Assembly (NCBI GenBank): GCA_963695405.1
Contig: CAVOGJ010000012.1
Coordinates: 124,001 to 188,000, forward strand
DNA: 64,000 nt
Direction of reading: 5' to 3'
Origin: CAVOGJ01 sp963695405
Lineage (GTDB): Bacteria; Planctomycetota; Planctomycetia; Pirellulales; Pirellulaceae
The notes beneath the pieces are model-generated. The model worked only from the letters and a program-made list of their open reading frames with translations. It had not been told where the DNA came from and made no database searches. The translations under genes and the position numbers were made by a program. Below, piece after piece: positions 48,120-58,000 of this stretch (position 1 is the stretch's first letter; each line of letters begins with the position of its first letter).

Positions 48120-48500
48120 GATGGTCGGCGCGGGCGGTGATGAAGACGCGGCCGGGACGGCCACGCTACGCACTTGGGTCCCTGTAGCGTAGCCGTCCTC
48201 GGCTGCGAGGCGTTCGGTCACCCTCTGTTACAGCGTTACCGCCCTGACGTTTCGTTAGCATCCATGGAGCTAATCGGCCGGGGCGGTGATGATGACGCGG
48301 CCGGGACGGCCACGCTACGCGCTTGGGTCCCTGTAGCGTAGCCGTCCTCGGCTGCGAGGCGTTCGGTCACCCTCTGTTACAGCGTTACCGCCCTGACGTT
48401 TCGTTAGCATCCATGGAGCTAATCGGCCGGGGCGGTGATGATGACGCGGCCGGGACGGCCACGCTACTTGCTTGCCGTCCTCGGCTGCGAGGCGATCGGC
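48120..48500. repeat. Related copies of the 144-bp hairpin repeat
   Basis: About two and a half units of the repeat found at 31.4 kb, here with a shorter or longer interval. Shared segments are GCGGCCGGGACGGCCACGCTA and GTAGCGTAGCCGTCCTCGGC, which are inverted relative to each other so each pair can fold as a hairpin. It lies in the gap after the PEP-CTERM gene. Confidence 0.85.
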
Positions 48501-48633
48501 CACTTTCGTGAATCAGGCAAACTCGTCGATCAGGTCGATCTTCTTGAGAAGCCCCTCCGATCCAGGTAGATTGGCGATTCGGTCAAGTCACATGCTCATG
48601 CGTCTCGGGAATCCCTCGCGGAGGAAAAACTAG

Positions 48634-49197
48634 ATGAAAGCTTTTATTCCAGGGATCCATTGTATCGGGTTAATCCTTGCCGCTCAGGCGTTGTGTGCGC
48701 AGGAAGTACCGATGATGTCCGGCGCGGAGAAAGAGCATCAATGGTTGAAGAAATTTGTGGGCGAATGGGATGTGGTCAGCCAGAGTCCTGGGGGCGAGGG
48801 ACAGCCGCCGGTGAGTATCGAGTCGGTAATGAAGTCATCCATGCTCGGCGAGCTGTGGCTGGTCAATGAGTCAGAAATGGATATCGGCGGCACGAAAGTG
48901 AAATCCATCCAGTTGATCGGTTACGACCCACAAAAGAAAAAGTATGTCGGAACTTGGGTGGACTCGATGTTTAACCACCTGTGGCACTATCAAGGGACCG
49001 TGGACCAGGCCGGCAAGAAGCTGACACTGGATGCGGTAGGCCCGAGCATGACGGACGCGGGAAAAATGGCCAATTATCGGGACGCGTACGAGTTCCAGGA
49101 TGACAACACGATGACCGCCACTTCCACCATGCAGGGTGAAGACGGCAAGTGGGTCGTCATTATGGAAGGGACGGCCAAGCAGCGCCAAAAAAAATAA
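48634..49197 (+). CDS. Secreted DUF1579 family protein
   Basis: A 187-aa protein with a signal peptide (FIPGIHCIGLILAAQALCAQ) and a DUF1579 domain: EHQWLKKFVGEWDVVSQSPG, LGELWLVNESEMDIGGTKVK, SIQLIGYDPQKKKYVGTW and DGKWVVIMEGTAKQRQK. DUF1579 is a lipocalin-like beta barrel of unknown function. GGAGG lies nine bases before the ATG. The gene is single; the 490 bases after it hold no gene I can support. Confidence 0.88.
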   Translation: MKAFIPGIHCIGLILAAQALCAQEVPMMSGAEKEHQWLKKFVGEWDVVSQSPGGEGQPPVSIESVMKSSMLGELWLVNESEMDIGGTKVKSIQLIGYDPQKKKYVGTWVDSMFNHLWHYQGTVDQAGKKLTLDAVGPSMTDAGKMANYRDAYEFQDDNTMTATSTMQGEDGKWVVIMEGTAKQRQKK

Positions 49198-49687
49198 GCA
49201 TTTGGATTTTTCGGCCGCTGCTGCGCCCCCCAACGAGCCGAATTCGGGGGCGGGGGCCCGACACGTCGCGTTCATCGTTGGGGCCGATTGCGCCGCCGTC
49301 CGCGACACCGCCCAGACAGGAGCCCTGTTGATGCTCTGCGGCCTCCGATGGACAGCTCGCGTATTCGTACCCATCTCGGCGGCCGTTGCATCCGCCTGCT
49401 CACGGCGAGCGAGGAGAGGTCCTCTGGCACTGTGGCTGCCCGAGGGCAAACGCCTACGGCTCACGACGATTTGGTGGGACCTTTCCGGTTCGTCGTCAAC
49501 TCATCAGCGTCCACTCGCGCACATGAGCGGTTCAGAGCACCACCGCATCGACATCCTCCGCATCCAGACCCGCTCTGGTGGCGAGCGACGATCAGCCATT
49601 CTGCACAGACGACCAAGACGGGCATGGTACTTCGCTCTCCCTTGAATGCGCATCGGTATACAACGAGAGCTTAGGGGGCTATTCGTG
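49198..49687. other. Intergenic region, no gene recognised
   Basis: About 490 bases. Frames open on both strands translate to Arg/Pro/Ala-rich sequence, but no family match or ribosome site is seen. AGGGGG near 49675 belongs to the next gene. Confidence 0.5.
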
Positions 49688-50204
49688 ATGAACGACAACA
49701 CCAATCCGGAGCCGATTCGCACTCTCCGTGTCCGCCGAAATACGATCATATCCAGTCGGCGCCCCTTTATTTGCTGGTACTTCTGCCGGCGGTGGTGCTG
49801 ATGATGATCGGTGTGACGCACTGCGCGCCGAAGCTCCAGCCGTTTTCTTTGCGTTTCTGGCAGTCGGGACCCTGTTTGTCATCATCGCATTTTCGTTCCG
49901 CCAGCTCCGCATCCGTGATGAAGGCGAGCGGTTGGCGATCCGTTTTGGGCCGCTGCCCCTGTTCTGGAAACGGTTCGCCTATGCGGACCTGGCGTCGGTC
50001 GATCGGGACAAGACACGATGGATCGACGGATGGGGGATACACTGGATACCCCTCCGCGGTTGGACGTACAACCTGTGGGGATTCTGCTGTGTCCGACTGA
50101 CGCTGCGGGACGGGCGCACGATCCGTCTTGGTACGGACGATCCAGAAGGATTGGTCGAATTCCTGCGGGGCATCCTGCAAGTCCGATCGAGTCGCTCCCC
50201 GTAG
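49688..50204 (+). CDS. Membrane protein with PH-like C-terminal domain (two frameshifts)
   Basis: The C-terminal part in one frame reads VFFAFLAVGTLFVIIAFSF, then RQLRIRDEGERLAIRFGPLP, YADLASVDRDKTRWIDGWGI and TLRDGRTIRLGTDDPEGLVE, a bacterial PH-like domain after a membrane helix. The first helix (SAPLYLLVLLPAVVLMMIGV) is in a second frame around 49757-49815, and the start (MNDNTNPEPIRTLRVRR) in a third. Joining the frames needs base changes near 49735-49745 and 49815-49835. Expected length is about 170 aa. Small membrane proteins of this type with two helices are common and uncharacterised. Confidence 0.65.
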
Positions 50205-50309
50205 ACGCACCTGTTCTCAGTGGGCGTGGATGACGTCACGATAGCCTTACGATCGCTGGTCTTGCCGATATAAACCATTTCAAGACAACGGATGTTATCA
50301 CCATGAACG

Positions 50310-50735
50310 GTGCCGACAGCGATGCTTTGCAGCAGTCCGATCCCGCAGGTCTGCGTGGTTCCCTTCCGCAGAAACGGGGAGGAGATTGAAGTCTGCCTGA
50401 TCACCTCACTCAAGAAGCGGCGCTGGATTCTACCCAAAGGGATCATCGATCCCGGCGAGACTCGTGACGAGACGGCTTTAAAAGAAGCGCTGGAAGAAGC
50501 CGGTCTCCGCGGTCAAATCGTCGGTGAACCGCTCGGTGTCTATGAAGATTTCAAATGGGGACGCCAGCTTGAGGTGACGGTGCTGTTGATGGAGGTCACT
50601 GAATGCGCCAGGGCGTGGCTCGAATCAGAGCTTCGCGACCGCTGCTGGGTCGAGTCAGACCGAGCGGTGCAGTTGATTGCAAAACCAGAACTACGCCGAT
50701 TTGTCCAAGTCGCCGCGAACAAGTTGCGATCGTAG
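50310..50735 (+). CDS. Nudix hydrolase
   Basis: A 141-aa Nudix protein. The Nudix box is GIIDPGETRDETALKEALEE followed by AG, matching Gx5Ex7REUxEExGU except that Arg is replaced by Lys. The N-terminal strand (QVCVVPFRRNGEEIEVCLIT) and WILPKG match the DIPP/ADP-ribose-type Nudix subgroup, which acts on diphosphoinositol polyphosphates or nucleotide diphosphates; the substrate is not decided. The start is uncertain: GTG at 50310 or ATG at 50322, with no strong ribosome site before either. The following 300 bases contain an ADP-ribosylglycohydrolase relic, which may be chance. Confidence 0.85.
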   Translation: MPTAMLCSSPIPQVCVVPFRRNGEEIEVCLITSLKKRRWILPKGIIDPGETRDETALKEALEEAGLRGQIVGEPLGVYEDFKWGRQLEVTVLLMEVTECARAWLESELRDRCWVESDRAVQLIAKPELRRFVQVAANKLRS

Positions 50736-50797
50736 CGGCGGCACACATGCCGGGCAACTTGTTGGGTGAGACATCGTTCGACGCGGCTTCTTCAGGC

Positions 50798-51027
50798 AAG
50801 ACCCTCACGAGCTTGCTCGTGCGGTGAATCTGGTCCTCAGCTCAGCCCCGTCCCGCAGCGCACAACCTCGGTCGAGCCAGCGACGTAGCCTTCCTTGGTC
50901 CGCACCGAGACCGAAGCCACCTCGCGCAACTCCGCGACGTCTCGTGTTGGCGACCCGGATAATATTCCGTCAACGGCCGCTGTTTTGATATCAGTTAAAC
51001 GACCGTCGAAGCGCTGCGTCGTTTTGG
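50798..51027 (+). pseudogene. Degraded ADP-ribosylglycohydrolase module copy
   Basis: The first 150 bases match the 5' flank of the intact module at 62.6 kb (CACGAGCTTGCTCGTGCGG, CAACCTCGGTCGAGCCAGC). The sequence then jumps to a short piece of the gene around 50948-51025, where GGCCGCTGTTTTGATATC equals the intact gene at 63105-63122. About 250 bases of the gene start are lost, and the rest ends. A third deletion derivative of the same module. Confidence 0.75.
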
Positions 51028-51045
51028 CATGAACGTTTCTTGTCT

Positions 51046-53347
51046 TCATTCTGTCCTGGGAGACGTGCCATGGGTTCGCCGTCTCTTCACGATGCACGTG
51101 CCAAACCCCAGGATGGATATCATCAGCAAGCCGAGATTTGTAGATTCGGGCACTAAAACCGTACTGCCTGCAGAGGAGCGAAACTTGTTGCTGTTCCAAA
51201 GGTTGAAGTCCGAGACATCTGTCAAACCGTCGGCGTTCAAGTCAGCCAATGACCACATTCCGCCCGGTTGGAACTTGTTGCCGTTCCAAATATTGAAATC
51301 CGAAACGTCCACGACGCCGTCGAGGTTGATATCCCCATCGAGGTATGGATTTCCGTTCGTGACATCAGGATTGACGGCTCCCGCTTGGATCAGCCAACTT
51401 TGGAGGTCATCATTATCGACCTCACCGTCGCCAGTAAGGTCAAGACCCAGATTCGGGATGCCGCCCGCTTTGACTGCGACGATGTCGGCCACCAAGGTGT
51501 CGATATCAGCGATACCACACAGCCCGTCGCCGTCGAAATCACAATCGGGTCCCGCGTTCGACGATGGAGAGTGAACCCGTCGTGAGCAGACTGTTCAGGT
51601 CCCACATGAGGGAAGGATCGAGGTCGGGAAGGATGGGATGCAAGCTGCCGGTCGCCGAGCTGAAATCGAGTATGTCGAAGTCAAATTCCGTGGTCGGGTT
51701 GAATGCATTGATGAGCGTGACGAACAGATCACCCGCGAAATCTGCCGCGCCGCTTATGTGCAGCGCGTCAAACTGACCCGGGCCGGAGCCGCCAATTTCG
51801 ATGGCCAGTGTGCCGCCAACGCCTTGCGTGTAGTCGCCGTCAACCGTGAAAATTCCTGGGCCGTTGCCGGGAGCCAGGGTGGCCGAGTTATTGTTCAAAA
51901 GGCCGGCCACCGTCCCGACACCGGAAATCGTGCCGGCCATGCCTTCGACGGTTCCGACGCCGGCATTGTCATTGATGACTAATTTTCCGTTGCCGGTCTT
52001 CGTCAATACGCGGCCGTTCAGGGTAAGCGTTTCGTCAAACGTCAGCGTCGCTTCGTCCGCCACGTCGACGTCCGTGTTACTGTTCAGGTTGGCCGCTACT
52101 TGAAAATGGTGACTGCCCTGTACGACGCTGACACTGGCATTCCCCGTGTCAGCCTCGAAGGTGACCGTGCTAAGACCAGTGAGATAGTAACCGTGCATGT
52201 TGTCAAAACGAACGGATCGGGCTGTCGCTGGTGAATTGACGCGCACGATCCGATCCTGCGTGATCGCATTCCCGAAGATGGCGTTGCGGTTGTTGCTGTT
52301 TGGAGCGCTGCCGTACTTCCAGGCCAGCGAATCGCTCCACTCCCGCTCCGACTCATCCGGCAGCCAGATTCGATCCTGTGTTGTGTAGGAAGTCGCCTGC
52401 CAAAGATCGGGATCGCTATCGAAAAACCAGCCTCCGCGAGAGAAGTACAGGGTGCTGCCATCCACGGAGACATCGGCCCATCCATCGAACTCCGACGTAT
52501 TGAGTGGGGCTCCGGGATTCACTGGGACTCCCCACGGGTCCGACTTGCTCGCCCGCTGCGAGATCCAGATGTCGCCGCTGCCCATGCCACCGTCTCGATA
52601 GGAGGTGAAATACAGGGTCAGGTCATCCCCCGACAGACTCGGACTCCCGTCGTAAACGTTTGACACGTTGATATTCAAGAGCGTCGCGACACCCCAGGGG
52701 TCGGACGTGCTGGCCCGCGTGGAGCGCCAGATATCGTAGTCTCCAATTTGATTGTATGGCGGCTGCTGACGGGCAAAATAAAGCTCCAAACCGTCCGACG
52801 AGATGTTGGGGGACTGCTCGGACCAGGCCTCTGTGTTCACTCCTTCTGGCATCTGAACGGGATTTTCCCAGGGCGACTGCAGCGATGCCCGTGTTACGTA
52901 GTAAATTTCATCGCGCCGGTTTGGGTCCGGATCTTCGACTGGATTCGACGCAAAATAAAGCGTCAGGCCGTCAGACGACAGGTCCGGCCCCTGTTCCCAT
53001 TGTGTACTGTTGATCGGAAAAGGTTGGTCTGATATAGCACCCGGGGCCAACACCGGCGTGCCGAACGGTTGAAGCACCGAACTGCGACTGGCCACCCAAA
53101 TATCGGTTTGTCCACCACCGTCTGGATTGTTGATGCCACCCACGCGATCTGACTGGAAGTACAGCTCCAGACCGTTCGGGGAAATGGCCGGGAATCTATC
53201 GCGATAGAAACTATTGACCGTAACCAGAGCCGTGGGTTCGGCGAAGTTGGCTTCATCCCCTTGTGCGCTGGTTGATGTGAAACACAGCCAAGTCACAAGC
53301 AGCACCAGAGTCGTTCCAAGTTTGAAAAGATAGTAACGTGTCGCCAT
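51046..53347 (-). CDS. Secreted PD40-like/dockerin protein with PEP-CTERM anchor (frameshifted)
   Basis: From ATG 53347 (AAGGAG seven bases before) the frame gives a signal peptide (FKLGTTLVLLVTWLCFTSTS), about 300 residues with WD40-like PD40 repeats (FPAISPNGLELYFQSDRVGG, DLSSDGLTLYFASNP, NISSDGLELYFARQQ), then a beta-helix-like autotransporter-associated segment (GNGKLVINDNAGVGTVEG). It stops at 51539 as SIVERGTRL. The next frame continues NAGPDCDFDGDGLCGIADID, two more dockerin-type EF-hand loops (LTGDGEVDNDDLQSW, NADGLTDVSDFNLW) and a PEP-CTERM-like tail (VPESTNLGLLMISILGFGTC, then KRRR). One extra base near 51564 explains the split. Expected length about 766 aa. Confidence 0.85.
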
Positions 53348-53380
53348 GGCTGCACTCCTTCGTGTTTTTAGGTGTTTCGT

Positions 53381-54391
53381 TCAGTTGGGCATCTCAAGGA
53401 TCTCCCGACCACGTCGCGTACCCTGCGCGCGATGCAGGGAGGCATCAATCGCATAGGAAATTCCATGGACCGAGCCATCGCACATGGCCATGTGGAAGTT
53501 GTCATGGTGCGCACTGCCAAACTCCGAGTAGTGGTCCGCCGTCTCGGTCTGACGCGTGTCCTGAAGGGGAGCAAAGTAAGTGCTGCGATACATGTCCGAG
53601 TTGTGGGACGCGTAGATCGTCCCGTCGTCCCCGTCGGACTTTCCATCGTTGTAGTATCTGGCTCCCAAATGCTTCTCACCAATCAAGTACGTGTGGGAGG
53701 CTCCGTCCACGACGTGTTTGAGTCTCACGGCACTGTGGTTGAACGAGATCCCACTGTGATATTGATGGCTGATCCTTGAAATCCGTTGCCAATGAACACT
53801 GGGATGATCAGCAGCGACGAGGCTCGTCGGCGAATAACCAGGGCAACAGGTTTCTTGCGGATCGCCCAGATTGGCAGCGTAGTCGGACTTGGCGACGAGA
53901 GCGGGGCGGTCCGTGCCGTAGTGTTCGTACGGTCGGATCTTGACGAACAGGTTGGGATACGCCACGGCGGCACGGCGGCTGGGGCAATAATGGTAGGAAA
54001 TGGGCGCGTTGAGCCGCTGCTCTCCGGCCCGCAAGTACTCCTCTGGCGCCGCGCCGCATCCCAGATCAAATAGGGCTTGCTCCTCCAGGAATGGAAGCGT
54101 GTTGTAGCCCCAGCCGCCTGGCTGCTTCAATCCAAAACCACGTCCCGGAACACCCCCCCAAGCGTAACGGCGACCGTCCTGAGCCCAACCACCTGTGGGG
54201 AAGAATCCGTGCGCGCTCTCGTGCGTGAGAAAAGCGAGTCCCAACTGTCTCAGGTTGTTCCGGCACTGCATGCGGCGGGCGGATTCCCTGGCTGCCTGAA
54301 CTGCCGGAAGAAGCAGCGCGGCCAGGATGCCAAGGATGGCGATCACCACGAGCAGCTCAACCAGAGAAAAGCCGCTGTGTTTCACGCACAT
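53381..54391 (-). CDS. DUF1559 protein with pilin-like N-terminus
   Basis: A 336-aa DUF1559 protein. The N-terminus MCVKHSGFSLVELLVVIAIL is a prepilin-like leader and hydrophobic helix, followed by RESARRMQCRNNLRQLGLAF and the C-terminal HHDNFHMAMCDGSVHGISYA, the family's ending. GGGAGA lies seven bases before the ATG at 54391. The gene is 33 bases upstream of the PD40/dockerin gene in the same direction, so both likely form an operon, as often seen for DUF1559 plus dockerin genes. Confidence 0.92.
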   Translation of the reverse strand: MCVKHSGFSLVELLVVIAILGILAALLLPAVQAARESARRMQCRNNLRQLGLAFLTHESAHGFFPTGGWAQDGRRYAWGGVPGRGFGLKQPGGWGYNTLPFLEEQALFDLGCGAAPEEYLRAGEQRLNAPISYHYCPSRRAAVAYPNLFVKIRPYEHYGTDRPALVAKSDYAANLGDPQETCCPGYSPTSLVAADHPSVHWQRISRISHQYHSGISFNHSAVRLKHVVDGASHTYLIGEKHLGARYYNDGKSDGDDGTIYASHNSDMYRSTYFAPLQDTRQTETADHYSEFGSAHHDNFHMAMCDGSVHGISYAIDASLHRAQGTRRGREILEMPN

Positions 54392-55007
54392 CAAAGTTCT
54401 CCCTATTTCAGGGGGCCGCACCGTCGCGTGCTAATGAAACGCTCCTCCTCTTCTCTTCATCAACGCCGTATTACCTTCGATGCGTGTCATGATATTGCAG
54501 AACATAGGCGGCGAAGGAAGTGGAGCAACTTGTAGGCCAATTGATTCCGTGGCCTGCGATGTTCTGGCCATTGATCCGGCGTTTCTCGACAGTCAACGCA
54601 GCAAGCCATCCGCCCGAGAATTTGACCCCATCGCGCCCAAAGCAATTTCCGGACTATCCGGCGGTGATGCCGATCCGGTTGCAGATCGTGTGCGGACAGG
54701 CACATCCATGTGCTTGGTCGCACGGCGTGAAGTTCCTGGGAAGGGTCACGGCTTGACGGTTAGAATTCAGGACGGCGCACGAGACATCCCGTTGCCCGGA
54801 CGTGATGGAATAGTTGTCGTAAATCATTGGCGTCCCGGCGGTGTCAGCGAGGTCGTCCGTGTATTCGTGGCGGCGCATGAAGTGCATGCAAGTCGTGGCG
54901 TAGGCATCTATCATTGGATGTGTTGAGTAGCGCGACCGAGTGCTGAGCTGTGCAACCTCCACGGGAACGTCGGACGGGCGAGAGGATGATTGCGGAGGCA
55001 CGAGCAG
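54392..55007. other. Intergenic region, possible small gene on the minus strand
   Basis: About 615 bases. A minus-strand frame from 55106 to 54654 has GC-rich third positions and reads AIVLAGLNHLLVPPQSSS as a possible signal, but it shows no known domain and overlaps the kinase start by about 30 bases. I leave it as a candidate only. Confidence 0.35.
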
Positions 55008-58000
55008 ATGGTTGAGGCCGGCCAAGACGATCGCAAACATCACCAATCGCTGTCTCAATTGGCATACATTGACAATGCTTGTGACCAATTCGAGTCTGCG
55101 TGGCAATCCGCGGAACGGCCTGCGATCGAGGATTATCTAACGCATTGCACCGCGCCCCGTCGTCCGGAGCTTTTTCGCAGCCTTTTGGATCTCGATGTGG
55201 ATTACCGGCGTCGGGCCGGAGAATCACCCTCCATCGAAGAGTACTGTGACCGATTTCCGGAGTATGATCAGATCATCCACCGCGGCTGGGAATCGGCGAA
55301 CGCCGTAGCTGCGGACTGTTATCAAGCCGGCGACGGGAGTGCGGGTATCCGCGACGAGAGTCGCTCGCATGGATTAGAAGATAACGCAAATATGTCAGTC
55401 ACTTATGCGTCGCCCGTATTGGAAGCCGGGGACCATCCACAACGCATCGGTCGCTATCTTGTCGAGCGGAATCTGGGTCAAGGCGGCTTTGGTGTCGTCT
55501 ATCTTGCGCACGATCCAGACTTGGATCGGTCTGTCGCCTTAAAGGTGCCGCGTGAGAAGCGATTTCAGACCCCGCAACAGTTGGCCAGCTTTATCCAGGA
55601 GGTGCGCACGGCGGCGAAGCTCAAGCATCCACTGCTGGTAGCGGTATACGATGTTCAGGAGCAGAATGGATTGCCCTACATTGTTCAGGAGTACATCGAC
55701 GGACAAAGCTTGTCCGCATGGGCCGCGCAGCACCAGCCCTCGTTTGATCGGATTGCCCAAATACTTGTCGGCGTGGCGGAGGCCCTGGGGTATGCGCACG
55801 AACAGGGGTTGACGCACTGCGATCTGAAACTAGCCAATGTGCTCATGGATGCCCAGGGACAACCCCACGTGGCTGATTTCGGGCTCGCCATTCACGAGAG
55901 TTCCCAGGCCCTTCGCAAAGGCGAGGTGTTTGGCACACCCGCCATGATGGCGCCGAGCAGGTACGTGGCGAGTCACACCTCTTGGACGGGCGCACCGATA
56001 TATGGGCCCTGGGAGTGATGCTGTACGAGCTGATGGTAGGCCGCCGACCATTCACGGCGGACGGCCGCGAAGCACTGTTCGCCGAAATCCAAGCTCACGA
56101 TCCCAAACCTCCGCGGCAGATCGATCGGGGTATTCCCCGCGAGCTGGAACGAATCTGTCTGAAATGTCTGTCGAAACGCCGCATGGATCGCTATAACACG
56201 ACCGACGACTTGCGGGCGGACCTGGTGACCTGGCTGGGCGAGAAACCATCCGTACACGCGCCACAGTCCTCCGTAATCGGACGGCTTCCCGAGGCATCTT
56301 CCAGCGCAGTGCGCCCAGCCAAGATTATCCCTAAGGGGCTGCGTTCCTTTGAAGCGGACGACGCTGATTTCTTCCTTGAGCTGTTGCCGGGCCCCCGGGA
56401 TCGTGACGGACTGCCGGAATCGATTCGCTTTTGGAAGCACCGCATCGAAGAGACGGATGCGGACAAGACGTTTTCCGTGGGATTGATTTACGGTCCGTCG
56501 GGTTGTGGCAAGTCGTCGTTGGTCAAGGCGGGGCTCTTGCCCCGACTCAGCGATCAGGTGCTGCCGATCTATTTGGAAGCCACGGCCGCAGACACGGAAG
56601 CCCGCATTCTCAAGCAACTCGGCAAGCACATCCCGCGTTTGCCCGAGCACATCCGGTTGCCGGAAGCCTGCGCGGTATTGCGGCAACAGGGAGCTGGCCA
56701 CGGCCGCAAGGTATTGCTGGTGATCGACCAGTTCGAGCAATGGTTGCACGCCCATGCCCAGCTGAGAAATTGCCCACTCGTGGATGCGCTACGGCAATGT
56801 GACGGTGAGCGACTGCAGGCGATGCTGCTCGTGCGCGATGATTTCTTTGCCAGTGTCCATGGCTTGTTTCAGGAATTGGAATCGCCACTGTTGGAAGGCA
56901 GCAATTATGCCCTCGTGGACCGGTTCGACAAAGACCACGCGCGGAAGGTGCTCACGGCCTTTGGTCGAGCATTTGGCAAAGTGGACGATGAGTTGTCGCG
57001 AGAGCAAGAGAAGTTCATTGCGCAGGCGGTCGATGATTTGGCGGAAGACAACAAAGTGATCAGCGTGCGCCTGGGTTTGTTCGCCGATATGTTAAAGATG
57101 CGACCGTGGCTTCCGTCCAGCCTGCACGCGTTGGGCGGCGTGGGTGGCGTCGGCGTGGCGTTTCTGGAGGAGACGTTAAGTGCCAAGACCGCACCACCCT
57201 CCCATCGAGTCCATCAGCAGGCCATACGACGGGTGCTCCGCGTGCTGCTGCCAACCGGGGGAGGCAACATCAAGGGGGCCATGCAGTCAACCGAACAGTT
57301 ATGTGCCGCGTCAGGCTACCAGCCAGGACGGCAGTTCGACGAACTGCTGCACATCCTGGATGGCGAGTTGCGACTGATTACTCCCGCTGATCCTGAGGCT
57401 CATCAGTACGAAGCCGACGGTGGTTCTCACTCGTACTATCAGCTAACACACGATTACCTGGTGCCCGCCTTGCGTGAATGGCTGACGCTCAAACAGAAGG
57501 AGACCAGGCGGGGGCGGGCCCAGCTTCGGTTGGCCGAACGATCCGCCGCCTGGAACGCCAAACCAGAGAAGCGCCAGTTGCCCAATGTCATCGAATGGAT
57601 CAGCATCCGAGGTCTTACGGCGGCTCATTCCTGGTCTGATTCCGAGCGGAGGATGATGCGGGCCGCGCGTCGACATTACCTGGCGAGGCTGGCCCTGGTT
57701 GCCGTTTTGGCTATCTTTGCCATTCGCTTGGCGTACGACGTGAACGGTCGCCTGCACGCCGGGGCGTTGACGCGCGGACTCATGAATGCCCAGGAGGATG
57801 CTGTTCTCGGATTCGCGAATCAGCTTCAGCCTTATTTGCGATGGGCGCGGCCGGAACTGGAGGAGGTGGCTGGACGTGACGCCCAGACGCGGGCGGACCG
57901 CCAGCAGCAGCTGCACGCTCAGCTGGCATTGGTTGCCATGGATGATGCCTATGTACGGGAAGTGTACGCGAAGCTGTTGGGGGCTGAGCCCTTGTATCTT

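Noticed and set aside
48315..48503. Small minus-strand protein starting MADRLAAEDGK
   Set aside because: It is a translation of the dispersed hairpin repeat; the same phrase recurs at other copies.
54480..54926. 149-codon plus-strand frame before the kinase gene
   Set aside because: Third codon positions look non-coding compared with the opposite strand and no motif is seen.
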